Shown piece after piece: positions 26,284 to 34,915 of a stretch of 64,000 bases of DNA. Both the position numbers and the translations under genes were made by a program. Location: the NCBI RefSeq assembly GCF_000422305.1, contig NZ_KE383817.1:1-64000 (forward strand), in the 5' to 3' direction. Position 1 is the stretch's first letter; each line of letters opens with the position of its first letter. The notes beneath the pieces were generated by a model. The model was given only the letters and a program-made list of their open reading frames with translations, was not told where the DNA came from and did no database searches. The DNA is from Luteimonas mephitis DSM 12574. Its GTDB lineage: Bacteria; Pseudomonadota; Gammaproteobacteria; Xanthomonadales; Xanthomonadaceae.

Positions 26284-27252
26284 ATGCAGGATTTTGGACG
26301 CCATTGCCTTGACATCGACTACGCGGCCGAGGAGGCGCGCATCAGCGCGCGGATTCGCGAGCTGCTTGCCGGCCAGCTGCGGCGGCGCGGCCTGGTGGTT
26401 GCGATCTCGGGCGGCATCGACAGCTCCGTGTGCGCCGCGCTTGCGGTCCGCGCGGTCGGCGCAGCGCGCGTGTTCTGCCTGATCCTGCCGGAGCGCGACT
26501 CGGACACCGACAGCGCCGCGCGCGCACAGCTGCTGGTTGAACATCTCGGCGTCAGAGTCGAAGCGGTCGACATCGCCCCGACCCTGGACGCGATCGGCTG
26601 CTACACCGCACGCGACGACGCCGTACGCCAGGCGATTCCCGGCTACGCCAGCGACTGGAAAATGAAGCTGGTCATCGTCGGGGGGCTGCAGGGCGCGATC
26701 AACCGCTTCCGCGTCGTCGCCGAAGCGCCGGATGGCAGCCGCCACGAAGCCGATCTTGGCCTAAACGAATATCTCGCCGTGGTCGCCGCAACCAACTACA
26801 AGCAGCGCATCCGCAAGACCATCGAGTACTTCCACGCGGACCGGTTGAACTACGCCGTGGTCGGAACGCCGAACCGGCTGGAATACGACCAGGGCTTCTT
26901 CGTGAAGAACGGTGACGGCGCCGCCGACCTCAAGCCGATCGCGCACCTGTACAAGACACAGGTCTACGCGATGGCGCGCCACCTCGGACTGCCTGCGCGC
27001 CTGTGCGAAGCCCAACCCACCACCGACACCTACAGCCTCGAGCAAGGCCAGGACGAGTTCTATTTCGCCCTGCCCTACGGCGACATGGATCTCGCCTTGT
27101 GGGCGCTGAACCATGACATCCCCGCCGAGCACCTCGCAGCGGCGCTCGATATCACGCCGGAACGCGCCCAGGCGGTATACAACGACATCGCCAACAAGCG
27201 GCGGACGACGCAGTACCTGCACCTGCGGCCCTTGCTGGTCGAGCCGGGTTGA
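26284..27252 (+). CDS. nadE: NAD synthase-like ATP-dependent amidating enzyme
   Basis: A 322-residue NadE-type protein without a glutaminase domain. The PP-loop is SGGIDSS at residues 42-48, and KNGDGAADLKPIAHLYKTQV matches the K-x-G-D-G-x-A-D-x-x-P motif of NAD synthases. NadE adenylates the carboxylate of deamido-NAD and replaces AMP by ammonia. Between the PP-loop and this motif there is an apparent extra stretch (GLQGAINRFRVVAEAPDGS region, about 140-170) not typical of housekeeping NadE. Its place in the cassette suggests it amidates a carboxyl group in the EPS pathway. The gene symbol gives family, not proven function. Confidence 0.75.
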   Translation: MQDFGRHCLDIDYAAEEARISARIRELLAGQLRRRGLVVAISGGIDSSVCAALAVRAVGAARVFCLILPERDSDTDSAARAQLLVEHLGVRVEAVDIAPTLDAIGCYTARDDAVRQAIPGYASDWKMKLVIVGGLQGAINRFRVVAEAPDGSRHEADLGLNEYLAVVAATNYKQRIRKTIEYFHADRLNYAVVGTPNRLEYDQGFFVKNGDGAADLKPIAHLYKTQVYAMARHLGLPARLCEAQPTTDTYSLEQGQDEFYFALPYGDMDLALWALNHDIPAEHLAAALDITPERAQAVYNDIANKRRTTQYLHLRPLLVEPG

Positions 27253-27254
27253 CC

Positions 27255-28313
27255 ATGCAGCCGACTCCCGTCATCGACCAGTACGTGCCGCAGGCGGGCG
27301 ATGTGCACGGCGACCGCGACACCGTGCTGTCGATCTGGCGCGGAAACCTCGGCCAGGAAGCGCACATGTGCGCCAAGTACGAGTGGTTCTACCTGCGCTG
27401 CCCGTTCGGCACGCCGGTGCTGCAGCTGCTGCGCCATGCGCCCAGCAACGAGATCGCGGGCGCCTGCGCGGCAGGGCGCCGGCACATGCTGTGGCGCGGC
27501 CAGGCCCTCGAGGCCGGCGTCATGGTGGACCTCGCCGTGCGCGCGGAACATCGTTCGCTCGGCCCGGCGCTGATGATGCAGAAGGCGCTGATCCAGTGCG
27601 GCCTGCAGAAATTCGGCTTCGTGTACGGGTTCCCGAACCCGCGCGCGACCGCGATCTTCCGTCGCCTTGGTTCGCGCAAACTGGTCGACATCGTCCGCCA
27701 TGCCTGCGTGCTGCGCCCGGAGACCTACCTCAAGCGCCGCATGCCTGCGCCGCTGGCGACCGCCCTCGGGGTGGTGCTCGGCCTGGGCCTGCGCCTGCGG
27801 GAGCGTATCCGCCGAATCGGCACGCAGCGATTCGACGTGTCGTGGAGCAACCGCGCTGACGCACGCATGGACGGACTTTGGTCCCGCTCCGCCCCCGGCA
27901 CGGGCCTGCTGGCGATACGCGATGCCCGGCACCTGCGCTGGCGCTTCGACGAAGCGCCCACCAACACCACGCGCTATCTTCTGCTTTCAACCGACGCGGG
28001 GAAAACGCTCTTCGGCTGGTTTGCCACGCAGGTCGTGGACAACGTGCTGCATGTCCGCGACTTCTGGACGGTCGATGCCGCGAACGGGGTCTCGACCGCT
28101 TGCGTGGATGCGTTGATCTGCGCCGCGCGCCGGCTCCGCGTGTCGGCGATCTCGGTCGAGATCGCCTGCCGCGACGACAAGCTGTCGGGCTGGCGCAGGC
28201 GCGGGTTCGTGGAGCGGTCGCGTCGTCCGATCCATGCCTTCTGGCACGCCGACATCGGGCCCGGGGACGACAGCTTCGACCTGTTGCTCACCTCCGCGGA
28301 CGAAGACGAGTAG
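27255..28313 (+). CDS. GNAT-like acyltransferase
   Basis: A 352-residue protein. The N-terminal half contains MVDLAVRAEHRSLGPALMMQKAL and GFVYGFPNPRATAIFRRLG, which match the acetyl-CoA loop and the end of a GNAT domain. The C-terminal half (HLRWRFDEAPTNT, RDFWTVDAANG) looks like a second, degenerate GNAT-like unit. The ATG at 27255 lies two bases after the NadE-like stop. It is the last gene of the rightward cassette and may transfer the carrier-bound acyl group to a sugar, which is inference. Confidence 0.65.
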   Translation: MQPTPVIDQYVPQAGDVHGDRDTVLSIWRGNLGQEAHMCAKYEWFYLRCPFGTPVLQLLRHAPSNEIAGACAAGRRHMLWRGQALEAGVMVDLAVRAEHRSLGPALMMQKALIQCGLQKFGFVYGFPNPRATAIFRRLGSRKLVDIVRHACVLRPETYLKRRMPAPLATALGVVLGLGLRLRERIRRIGTQRFDVSWSNRADARMDGLWSRSAPGTGLLAIRDARHLRWRFDEAPTNTTRYLLLSTDAGKTLFGWFATQVVDNVLHVRDFWTVDAANGVSTACVDALICAARRLRVSAISVEIACRDDKLSGWRRRGFVERSRRPIHAFWHADIGPGDDSFDLLLTSADEDE

Positions 28314-28355
28314 GCGCCGCAGGCGCAACCGTGCCCTCGCATCCTGCGCGGCTGC

Positions 28356-29390
28356 TCAATCACAAAGCCGCCCGCGCCGGCAGCGGAACAGTTCGAGCGC
28401 AAGCAGGTCCGGCCTGAAGCGTCCGCTGGCATCGGTAACGGTCTCTGTTTCGAACCCGGTTCTACCCAGCAGCCAGCCGACACCCCGGTCGATGCGGTTG
28501 AGCAGGCGGCTGCTGGTGAACACGAGTTCGTATCCCGCGTCGCGAGCGCGCTGTGCGATCGCCGCATCGTGCGCGCCGTGGGGAAATGACATCGAAGTGG
28601 CCGGTGGCACCGACGCGGCAAGCTTCGCAACCAGGGCATCCCGTGCGCCGCCCAGCTCCGCATCCAGGTCATCCGTTCGGGTCATGCGGACGTGCGTCTT
28701 GCCGTGCAATCCCAGTGCGATTCCGCCCGCCCTGAGGCGCAGCAGGTCGTCACGGTCGACCATGTGGCGCATGCCATCATCCAGCACACCGGCCAGTGCA
28801 GCCGCGACGCCCGCGCACCCGGCGGAGTCGAGCGCCTCCAGGCGCGCGATCTGACTCCGCAGCGCGGCAAGCGACTCATCGTCCGCGGGTTGTGCGCCCT
28901 CCGGCGGACCAGCAACGGCATCGATAGCCTGCGCAAGCGCCGACACGCTCAACACCCCGCGCCGCCAGGCCGCCACCACGGCTTCCTGGATGAACGGCTG
29001 GCGCCTGCCGATCGCATCCGAAACGACGAACAGCAGGCCAGGGAAGCCGAAGCGCTGCATCTGCGACAGGGCGTGGTCGGCATTGTCGGCCCAGCCGTCG
29101 TCGAAGGTGAGCAGGAGCGCATTGCGCGGCAACGGCGCGCCCGACCTGCGCGATGCCAGCACCTGCGCTTCGGACACCAGGTTGTAGTGCCGCGCGAAGA
29201 ATGCCAGGCATTGGCCGAACAGATCCGTTGTCAACGTATAGTCAGGATCACAGCTCGCGAAACGCGGGTCGTCCGGAGGCAGGATGCGGTGGAACATCAC
29301 CACCGTCAGGCTGTCGCCATTCCGGAGCCGGTGATACAGCCCGAGCAACCCGCTGGCATACAGCGCCTTCTTTGAAAGATCCTTGAGCAT
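28356..29390 (-). CDS. Polysaccharide deacetylase
   Basis: A 344-residue protein with VVMFHRILPP, the NodB motif LLLTFDDGWADNADHAL and GLHGKTHVRM (metal-binding H-x3-H), then MSFPHGAHD near the end. It belongs to the same broad family as the two deacetylases to the left but differs in its central insertion. Starts at 29390 (MLKDL) and 29399 (MPAML) are both possible; either overlaps the start codon of the divergent GT2 gene. It probably removes acetyl groups from an EPS component. Confidence 0.82.
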   Translation of the reverse strand: MLKDLSKKALYASGLLGLYHRLRNGDSLTVVMFHRILPPDDPRFASCDPDYTLTTDLFGQCLAFFARHYNLVSEAQVLASRRSGAPLPRNALLLTFDDGWADNADHALSQMQRFGFPGLLFVVSDAIGRRQPFIQEAVVAAWRRGVLSVSALAQAIDAVAGPPEGAQPADDESLAALRSQIARLEALDSAGCAGVAAALAGVLDDGMRHMVDRDDLLRLRAGGIALGLHGKTHVRMTRTDDLDAELGGARDALVAKLAASVPPATSMSFPHGAHDAAIAQRARDAGYELVFTSSRLLNRIDRGVGWLLGRTGFETETVTDASGRFRPDLLALELFRCRRGRLCD

Positions 29391-30303
29391 GGCAGGCATC
29401 GTCCAGGTTTCAGCGATCATACCGACGTTCAATCGGCGGGATCTGGTGTGCCGGGCGATCGACTCCGCGCTGGCACAGACATTCCCGGTCGACGAGATCA
29501 TCGTTGTCGACGACGGCTCCACCGACGGCACGCGCGAGGCGCTGCTCGACCGCTACGGCGACCGGATCCGGTACACGTGGCAGCCCAACGCGGGCGTCTC
29601 CGCCGCACGCAACCTGGGCATGTCGATCGCGCAAGGCCGCTACTTCGCATGGCTCGACAGCGATGACGAGTGGCTGCCCGGGAAGACCGCCCGGCAGCAC
29701 GCGTGGCTGGAGGCCCACCCCGACTACGGCATGGTGGTGTGCGACATCGAGATGGTCGACGCCGACCTGCAGGTCATCGGCCACTACATCCGCCGCGACG
29801 TGATCCGCGAGGACGGCTGGGCGCTGCGCTGGGCGCTGTCCAATCCCGCGCTCGCGCCCGCCTCGACGCTGCTGCGGCGCGGGGTCTACGAGGACATCGG
29901 CGGCTTCGACGAATCCCTGCGCACCGCGGAGGACATCGACTACCACCTGCGCATCGCGCGCCGATGGCGCATCGGCGTGGTCGAGGAAACGCTCGTGCGC
30001 ACGATGCGCGGGCATGAAGGCCTTTCCGCACAGTCGCGCACCTACGACGACTACCTGATGGTGTTCGAACGCGCGGTACGGGATGCCCAGGGCTTCGTCG
30101 AAGATCGCGAGCGCTTCCAGGCACTGGCCAAGGCCTACGCACGCAACGCGCGGGGCCTGATGCTCCGCTCGCGCTGGCGCGACGCGCTGCGCCTGATGCC
30201 CAAGGCGTGGCGACACGGCGATGCGGGCACGCGCAGGCAGGTGCTTGGCCTGGTTCCGTTTGCGCTCAAGCGTCGCTTGCACACGCTGCTCCATCGTCAC
30301 TGA
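29389..30303 (+). CDS. Glycosyltransferase family 2
   Basis: A 304-residue GT-A transferase: VSAIIPTFNRRDLVCRAIDS at the N-terminus, IVVDDGSTDGT, WLDSDDEW and a downstream RTAEDIDYHLRIARRW (acceptor-site ED). The only usable start is ATG 29389, which overlaps the start codon of the divergent deacetylase, so both genes must be expressed from promoters that lie inside the other gene. It should transfer a sugar to the EPS unit. It ends 44 bases from the convergent sugar-transferase gene. Confidence 0.87.
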   Translation: MAGIVQVSAIIPTFNRRDLVCRAIDSALAQTFPVDEIIVVDDGSTDGTREALLDRYGDRIRYTWQPNAGVSAARNLGMSIAQGRYFAWLDSDDEWLPGKTARQHAWLEAHPDYGMVVCDIEMVDADLQVIGHYIRRDVIREDGWALRWALSNPALAPASTLLRRGVYEDIGGFDESLRTAEDIDYHLRIARRWRIGVVEETLVRTMRGHEGLSAQSRTYDDYLMVFERAVRDAQGFVEDRERFQALAKAYARNARGLMLRSRWRDALRLMPKAWRHGDAGTRRQVLGLVPFALKRRLHTLLHRH

Positions 30304-30347
30304 GTCGAGCCCGCCCGCCACTGCACAGGCTGCTTTCCGGCCACTCG

Positions 30348-31742
30348 TCAGCGCGCACCGCGGCGGAACAACACCACTTCCACCGTCTGCAACAGGATCA
30401 TCAGGTCAAGCACGAGGCCGTGGTTCTTGACGTAGAACAGGTCGAACTTGAGCTTCTCCTCGGCGTCACGCACCGAAGCGCCGTAGGGATAGCGCAGCTG
30501 CGCCCACCCGGTCAGGCCGGGTTTTACGGAATGGCGCACGTTGTAGTAGCGGATCTCGGTGTTGAGCTGGTCGACGAACTGGGGGCGCTCGGGCCGCGGC
30601 CCGACAAAGCTCATGTCGCCGCGCAGAACGTTGAACAACTGTGGCAGCTCGTCGAGTCGCGTGGAGCGGATGAAGCGACCCACGCGGGTGGTCCGGTCGT
30701 CGTTCGTGCTCGCCCAGCGTGCGACGCCATCCTTCTCGGCATCCGTGCGCATGCTGCGGAACTTGGTCAGCTCGAAGGCGTGCCCGCTTTCACCCACGCG
30801 GGTCTGCCGGTAGAACACCGGCCCGCCGGACTCCAGCCAGACGCATGCGGCCACCAGCAGCATGAAAGGCCACGCCAGCAACAGCAGGATCGAGGCCGCC
30901 AGCAGATCGAAGAAGCGCTTGCTGAGCCTGCGCGGCAGGGAATGATCGAAACCACCGGAAAACACCAGGTTCGACGGATCCACGACGTTGAGCTTGATCA
31001 TGCCCGCCTCGCGCTCGAAGAACGCGGCAAGATCGGTCACGCCCACCCCCTTCTGCGCACAGGCCAGCAAGTCTTCCATCGGCAGCCCGCCGCGGCGCTC
31101 GTCCGGGGCCACGACGATCTCGTGGATGTTGAGCGTATCGGCGAGCGCCACGAGCGGCGCATCACCACTGACCAGCATGTGCGCGGCGACCACCACCTTG
31201 TGACCGGGAACGGGCACGAAACCCACGACTACGAACGACCTGCGATCGGAACTGCGCCGCAGCCGGCTGTTGATCAGGTCGGCATGCTGGCCCGCTCCGT
31301 AGACCAGGAGTCGACGCTTGAACACGTCCGCACCAAACAACTGATGCACCACGGCGCGGGTCAACAGCACGCCCAGCATTCCGAGCAGCAGCGCGATCGC
31401 CAGCACGCCACGCCCGATGTAGGTGATGGGCAGAACGTAGTAAAGCACCAGCAGGCTGATGCCGCCGAAGGCGAAGGACAGGAGCAATCGCAGCAGGAAA
31501 TCCGTGCGATTGAGCCGGACATGCGCCTGGTAGAGACCAAACGCCGTCATCGAGCCGGTGATGAAGATTGCGACCAGCGCGGTCCTGAACGGCGCGGTTT
31601 CGATGAAGGCCGAACGACTGCCCGGATCGTCGAGGAAGCGCAGCCAGACCGCCGCGCTCACTGCAAGCATCAGGACCAGGAGCTCGAGCACCCAGAGCAC
31701 CCGGATCGCGCGGATCATGCGGCTGGGCGTTCCCGACTTCAT
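30348..31742 (-). CDS. Undecaprenyl-phosphate sugar phosphotransferase (priming transferase)
   Basis: A 464-residue polyprenyl-glycosylphosphotransferase. The N-terminal half has about four membrane segments and a Rossmann-like region (LLVYGAGQHADLI). The C-terminal half begins with a membrane re-entrant segment after SKRFFDLLAAS and has TKFRSMRTDAE, RSTRLDELPQLFNVLRGDMS and FVGPRPERP, the catalytic core of the bacterial sugar transferase family (WbaP, GumD, EpsB-like). It moves a sugar-1-phosphate from a UDP-sugar to undecaprenyl phosphate and so begins each repeat unit. GGAGG six bases before ATG 31742 fixes the start. Its architecture resembles the group found with PEP-CTERM/exosortase loci. 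Confidence 0.9.
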   Translation of the reverse strand: MKSGTPSRMIRAIRVLWVLELLVLMLAVSAAVWLRFLDDPGSRSAFIETAPFRTALVAIFITGSMTAFGLYQAHVRLNRTDFLLRLLLSFAFGGISLLVLYYVLPITYIGRGVLAIALLLGMLGVLLTRAVVHQLFGADVFKRRLLVYGAGQHADLINSRLRRSSDRRSFVVVGFVPVPGHKVVVAAHMLVSGDAPLVALADTLNIHEIVVAPDERRGGLPMEDLLACAQKGVGVTDLAAFFEREAGMIKLNVVDPSNLVFSGGFDHSLPRRLSKRFFDLLAASILLLLAWPFMLLVAACVWLESGGPVFYRQTRVGESGHAFELTKFRSMRTDAEKDGVARWASTNDDRTTRVGRFIRSTRLDELPQLFNVLRGDMSFVGPRPERPQFVDQLNTEIRYYNVRHSVKPGLTGWAQLRYPYGASVRDAEEKLKFDLFYVKNHGLVLDLMILLQTVEVVLFRRGAR

Positions 31743-32149
31743 GGCCTGCCTCCGTCGGCCACCCGTGGCGAGAGGGAACCCGCCACGGACGCGGCGACCG
31801 CGAAGCAGCACCCGCAGCAGGCGCCTGGGCCCCCGGTGTGGTTGCTTTCGATGTGGGTGTGCATGCTGCCCCTGTTCAGACCAATGCTGTGCGCTCAATC
31901 TCAAAAAACGAGGCTTGAGGCACAGACCGGCCAGCTGCTCCCCCATGCAGTCCGGGCCGCCGCGGACACGCGACACATCCTCGGGTACGGATCACGCCCC
32001 GAAGGGGGGCAACGCCGCACATTGCCTGCCGCCAGAACGCCGGCGGCATGCGCTCGGCTATCTTCGCTCGCGGGTCAGCGGAACCATCGACATCCACGGC
32101 ATTGGCGACGCTGCCTTCCCGGCCGGCCGGCCATGCGCCAGCGCCGGGA
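31743..32149. other. Intergenic region without a recognised gene
   Basis: This 407-bp gap lies upstream of the leftward sugar-transferase gene and downstream of the leftward beta-helix gene. It should hold the promoter of the sugar transferase. The only local oddities are an A6 run near 31904 and a GGCCGGCCGGCC palindrome near 32120. Frames crossing it are not protein-like. Confidence 0.5.
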
Positions 32150-33754
32150 TCAACCCAGGCGCAGCAAACGCTCGATCCAGCGCCACACGCGCTGCCACCA
32201 GTGCACTGGCTGCTGCTTGGGTTGTTCGATGACAGGCGGCGCATGCGCGTCATCTTCGCTACCGTCATCGGTTCCGCCGTCGTCCGCCGCCGACGCCGCA
32301 GGCTCACCGCCGGGGGTGGCCGGTCTGCTGGGCGGCGGCTTCAGGGGCTGAGCGCCGTTAAGCGGAATGGGCGCGTTGGCGGACGACTTTCCCTCGAGCG
32401 CCCCGATGTCGATCCGACCACCCGTGATCGTGCGCCGAACCTCGCCGCCGATCGCCATCTTCGCACGCAGGGGTGGTTCGAAGTCCGGGATCAACAGCGG
32501 CGATGGATACGGAAATCCGCTCGGCGACGGCGGCGAATTGGTTCCCGAATCGATCAGCGGGCTCCCCGGCGCCGGGCGCAATTGGTTCTGGGCGGCGTTG
32601 GCGAACCCCGGACTGGCACCACTCACCGTACCCGTCCACTCGTACGGCACGAGCATGGCACCGCTCTGGACCCAGTTGCTGGTACCGGCGACCTTGCGTC
32701 CGGTCGTCCATGGATTCCTGTCCATCGGGCCGCAGTATGGCGTGCCCACCTCGCTGGCCGGGTTCTCGCGCACGATCGCCGGCGTACTGCCGGCAGCCGT
32801 CTGGTAGACCACGTTGTTGTGCATCTCCAGCGATTGCAGTCCCAACTGCACCATCACCGCATTCGCAGCGCCGGCACGATCGAACACGATGGTGTTGTTC
32901 ACCAGTCGCACGCGCCCCTGGCTGCGGCCGTTGAGGTCGCCACCGGCCCGGATCGCGTTGCGCCAGTTGTTGCGATGGATGATGACGTTGCCGACCACAT
33001 CGGCGTCCTCGCGCTTGAGATCCGCGGTCCAGCCCGCGGTCTGGGTCTCGCAGTCCGGCCCGATCAGCTCCAGTTCGCCGTAGACCGAGTTCTCGATCCA
33101 GTTGTAGTAGATCTGGCTGCGCTGGTGCCGCACGCGCACCAGGACGCCACCGGTACCGTCATGCACGTAGTTGTAGCGCATGACGAATTCCGCATTCGGG
33201 AAGGCGACCTCGTCGGACTGCATGTAGATCGTGTGCCGCGTCGTGCCGGCGCCGGAGTTGTAGAGCTCGCTGTATTCGAGCGTGAACGAGCCGGAGTTGT
33301 TGTCCGCGCCGAGGATGCCGTGGGAGGGGCAATCGTGGATGACGCTGTCGCGCACGGTGATGTCGTCGGCTTCGCTGAAGACGCAGGTGCGCGAACCGCC
33401 CCGCACCTCGAAACCCTCGAAGACAACGTGGTTGGCACGCTCGAACTTGATCGTGTGCGTGCCGCCCTGCAGTACCGGCCGGGAGCTCCCCGAGGCGCGA
33501 TTCCAGCGCACCACGACCGGCCTGCCCGGCGAGCCGGAATCGTCCGCGCGCATCACGATGTCGCCGCTGTAGGTCGCATTGCCGTCCACGAGGACAATGT
33601 CGCCCGGTGCAAGGTCGCGACTGTTGAACAACTGCGAAAGCTGGGTGTATTGCCGGCCCGAGGGCCCGACCGTGTAGGTGGCGGCAGGCGCAGCCAGGGG
33701 CGCGGAGATCGCCAGCAGGCATCCGATCCGCAGGCAGGTGGTGACAGGATTCAT
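32150..33754 (-). CDS. Secreted right-handed beta-helix protein, pectate-lyase-like fold
   Basis: A 534-residue protein. ATG 33754 is preceded by GGAGA at five bases and starts a signal peptide (MNPVTTCLRIGCLLAIS...) likely cut after APAA. The body has repeated beta-helix rungs of the type ADDITVRDSVIHDCPSHGIL and HVVFEGFEVRGG, typical of parallel beta-helix carbohydrate-active proteins. A Pro/Asp-rich linker (about 470-510) leads to a short Trp/Arg-rich end, HWWQRVWRWIERLLRLG. Location next to the EPS genes suggests a lyase, epimerase or binding protein for the polymer. No catalytic residues can be assigned with confidence. Confidence 0.72.
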   Translation of the reverse strand: MNPVTTCLRIGCLLAISAPLAAPAATYTVGPSGRQYTQLSQLFNSRDLAPGDIVLVDGNATYSGDIVMRADDSGSPGRPVVVRWNRASGSSRPVLQGGTHTIKFERANHVVFEGFEVRGGSRTCVFSEADDITVRDSVIHDCPSHGILGADNNSGSFTLEYSELYNSGAGTTRHTIYMQSDEVAFPNAEFVMRYNYVHDGTGGVLVRVRHQRSQIYYNWIENSVYGELELIGPDCETQTAGWTADLKREDADVVGNVIIHRNNWRNAIRAGGDLNGRSQGRVRLVNNTIVFDRAGAANAVMVQLGLQSLEMHNNVVYQTAAGSTPAIVRENPASEVGTPYCGPMDRNPWTTGRKVAGTSNWVQSGAMLVPYEWTGTVSGASPGFANAAQNQLRPAPGSPLIDSGTNSPPSPSGFPYPSPLLIPDFEPPLRAKMAIGGEVRRTITGGRIDIGALEGKSSANAPIPLNGAQPLKPPPSRPATPGGEPAASAADDGGTDDGSEDDAHAPPVIEQPKQQPVHWWQRVWRWIERLLRLG

Positions 33755-34548
33755 GACATTCTCCAGCCCGCATCGCGGGCAGGGCGGACGGTGCATCACC
33801 GACTTTAACGCTGCACGCAAGGCGGCGAGGCCAGCGACCTGAACGCCAGCATTACGCAGGCTTCACTTATTGAATCGAGCGCGAGTAACCGCATTCCGTC
33901 GCGACACCTCGATCGCCGCACGTAGCTGCGGTGACCATCTAAACGCAATAAGCGCCACCAGGACGCTACGTTGATCCCTTCATTCTACGGTGGTGGCTGC
34001 GGACTTCCGCACCCCAAGCCCAAGCTTGTAGTCGGCGATTGGGGCCGGAGCAGGCCAGCGCCAATCGGAATCACTCGACCACCCCTGCATCTCGTTGATT
34101 TCCAATAAATTGCCGAGAAGACATCTGAAACCAGGTTCGTACCGGCTTTCGTTGTGACGGGACCGTTTGGCACGGAGCTGACGCAGGACATGATACGGAC
34201 ATGATTTCCTCAATCACCGCATGCCCACACAAGTCATCCATTGACGTGCAGATCATCAAGTGGAGATTGAGTCGACCCGACTCTTCCTGAAGCACCCAGC
34301 TTCGACAGGCTGGATTCTGGATGCGTGATCCGAGCTCGATGGGGGCAGGCCAGCTGGCGCTTGTGCTTGTGCTTGGGCAGCTTGGCATTCATCGAATGCT
34401 TGACCTCTACCATCCAACCTCCAACCAGCATCGTCCTTTCTCGCGAGGCAATACGATTGGTGGTACGCATATGGCACGGGCCGCAAGAATCCCGCGCAAA
34501 GCAAAAGGGCCAACGAGCGTTACCCCGTTGACCCCTGTGCTTTTTCTA
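33755..34548. other. Long intergenic region of lower GC content
   Basis: This 794-bp stretch between the EPS locus and tRNA-Arg has visibly lower GC than its surroundings, especially 33840-34480. The short frames in it (up to 105 codons) have no family-like sequence. It probably marks the border of the EPS locus and may be the decayed end of acquired DNA; I found no copy of the tRNA 3' end within it. Confidence 0.5.
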
Positions 34549-34625
34549 TGGCGCGCCCGGAAGGATTCGAACCTCCGACCCCCAAGTTCGTAGCCTGGTG
34601 CTCTATCCAGCTGAGCTACGGGCGC
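34549..34625 (-). tRNA. tRNA-Arg (anticodon ACG)
   Basis: On the minus strand a full cloverleaf can be drawn: acceptor GCGCCCG / CGGGCGC, D arm with AGCTCAGCTGGATAGAGC, anticodon stem CCAGG / CTTGG around loop CTACGAA (anticodon ACG), and T arm with GGTTCGAATCC. The discriminator base G and a genome-encoded CCA follow. Anticodon ACG is deaminated to ICG and reads CGU, CGC and CGA. Confidence 0.95.
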
Positions 34626-34767
34626 ACATGAAACAGAAGCGGAATTTTGCCGGAATAGCGGCTGCTTCGTCAATCGACAACATCCGCCGGCTGGCTACCC
34701 CTGCTGCAACCCGATCGGGTGGTGGCAGGTTCCTGCGAACGCATTCGCGGGAGAGGCATCCTTTAAC

Positions 34768-34860
34768 TGGCGGAGAGTGAGGGATTCGAACCCTCGATAG
34801 AGCTATAAACCCTATACTCCCTTAGCAGGGGAGCCCCTTCAGCCACTCGGGCAACTCTCC
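34768..34860 (-). tRNA. tRNA-Ser (anticodon GCT)
   Basis: Minus-strand class II tRNA of 93 nt including an encoded CCA. Acceptor GGAGAGT / ACTCTCC, anticodon loop CTGCTAA (anticodon GCT, reads AGC/AGU), a long variable arm and T arm GGTTCGAATCC are clear. It lies 142 bases before tRNA-Arg and 55 bases after csrA, the usual order in this family. Confidence 0.95.
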
Positions 34861-34915
34861 GGGCCTGTGCCGATCCATCGATGCCGGACCGGAACAGGAC
34901 GCGAAGAATACCGGG

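Noticed and set aside
31900..31930. A6 run with nearby GAGGC/GCCTC as a terminator
   Set aside because: No convincing stem forms on either strand; the inverted bases are too few and badly spaced.
34071..34388. A 105-codon minus-strand frame in the low-GC gap
   Set aside because: No ribosome binding site, no recognisable domain, and several competing frames overlap it; it looks like chance coding potential.
34549..34625. tRNA-Arg as a used phage attachment site
   Set aside because: No repeat of the tRNA 3' end was found in the adjacent low-GC stretch, and no integrase is near.
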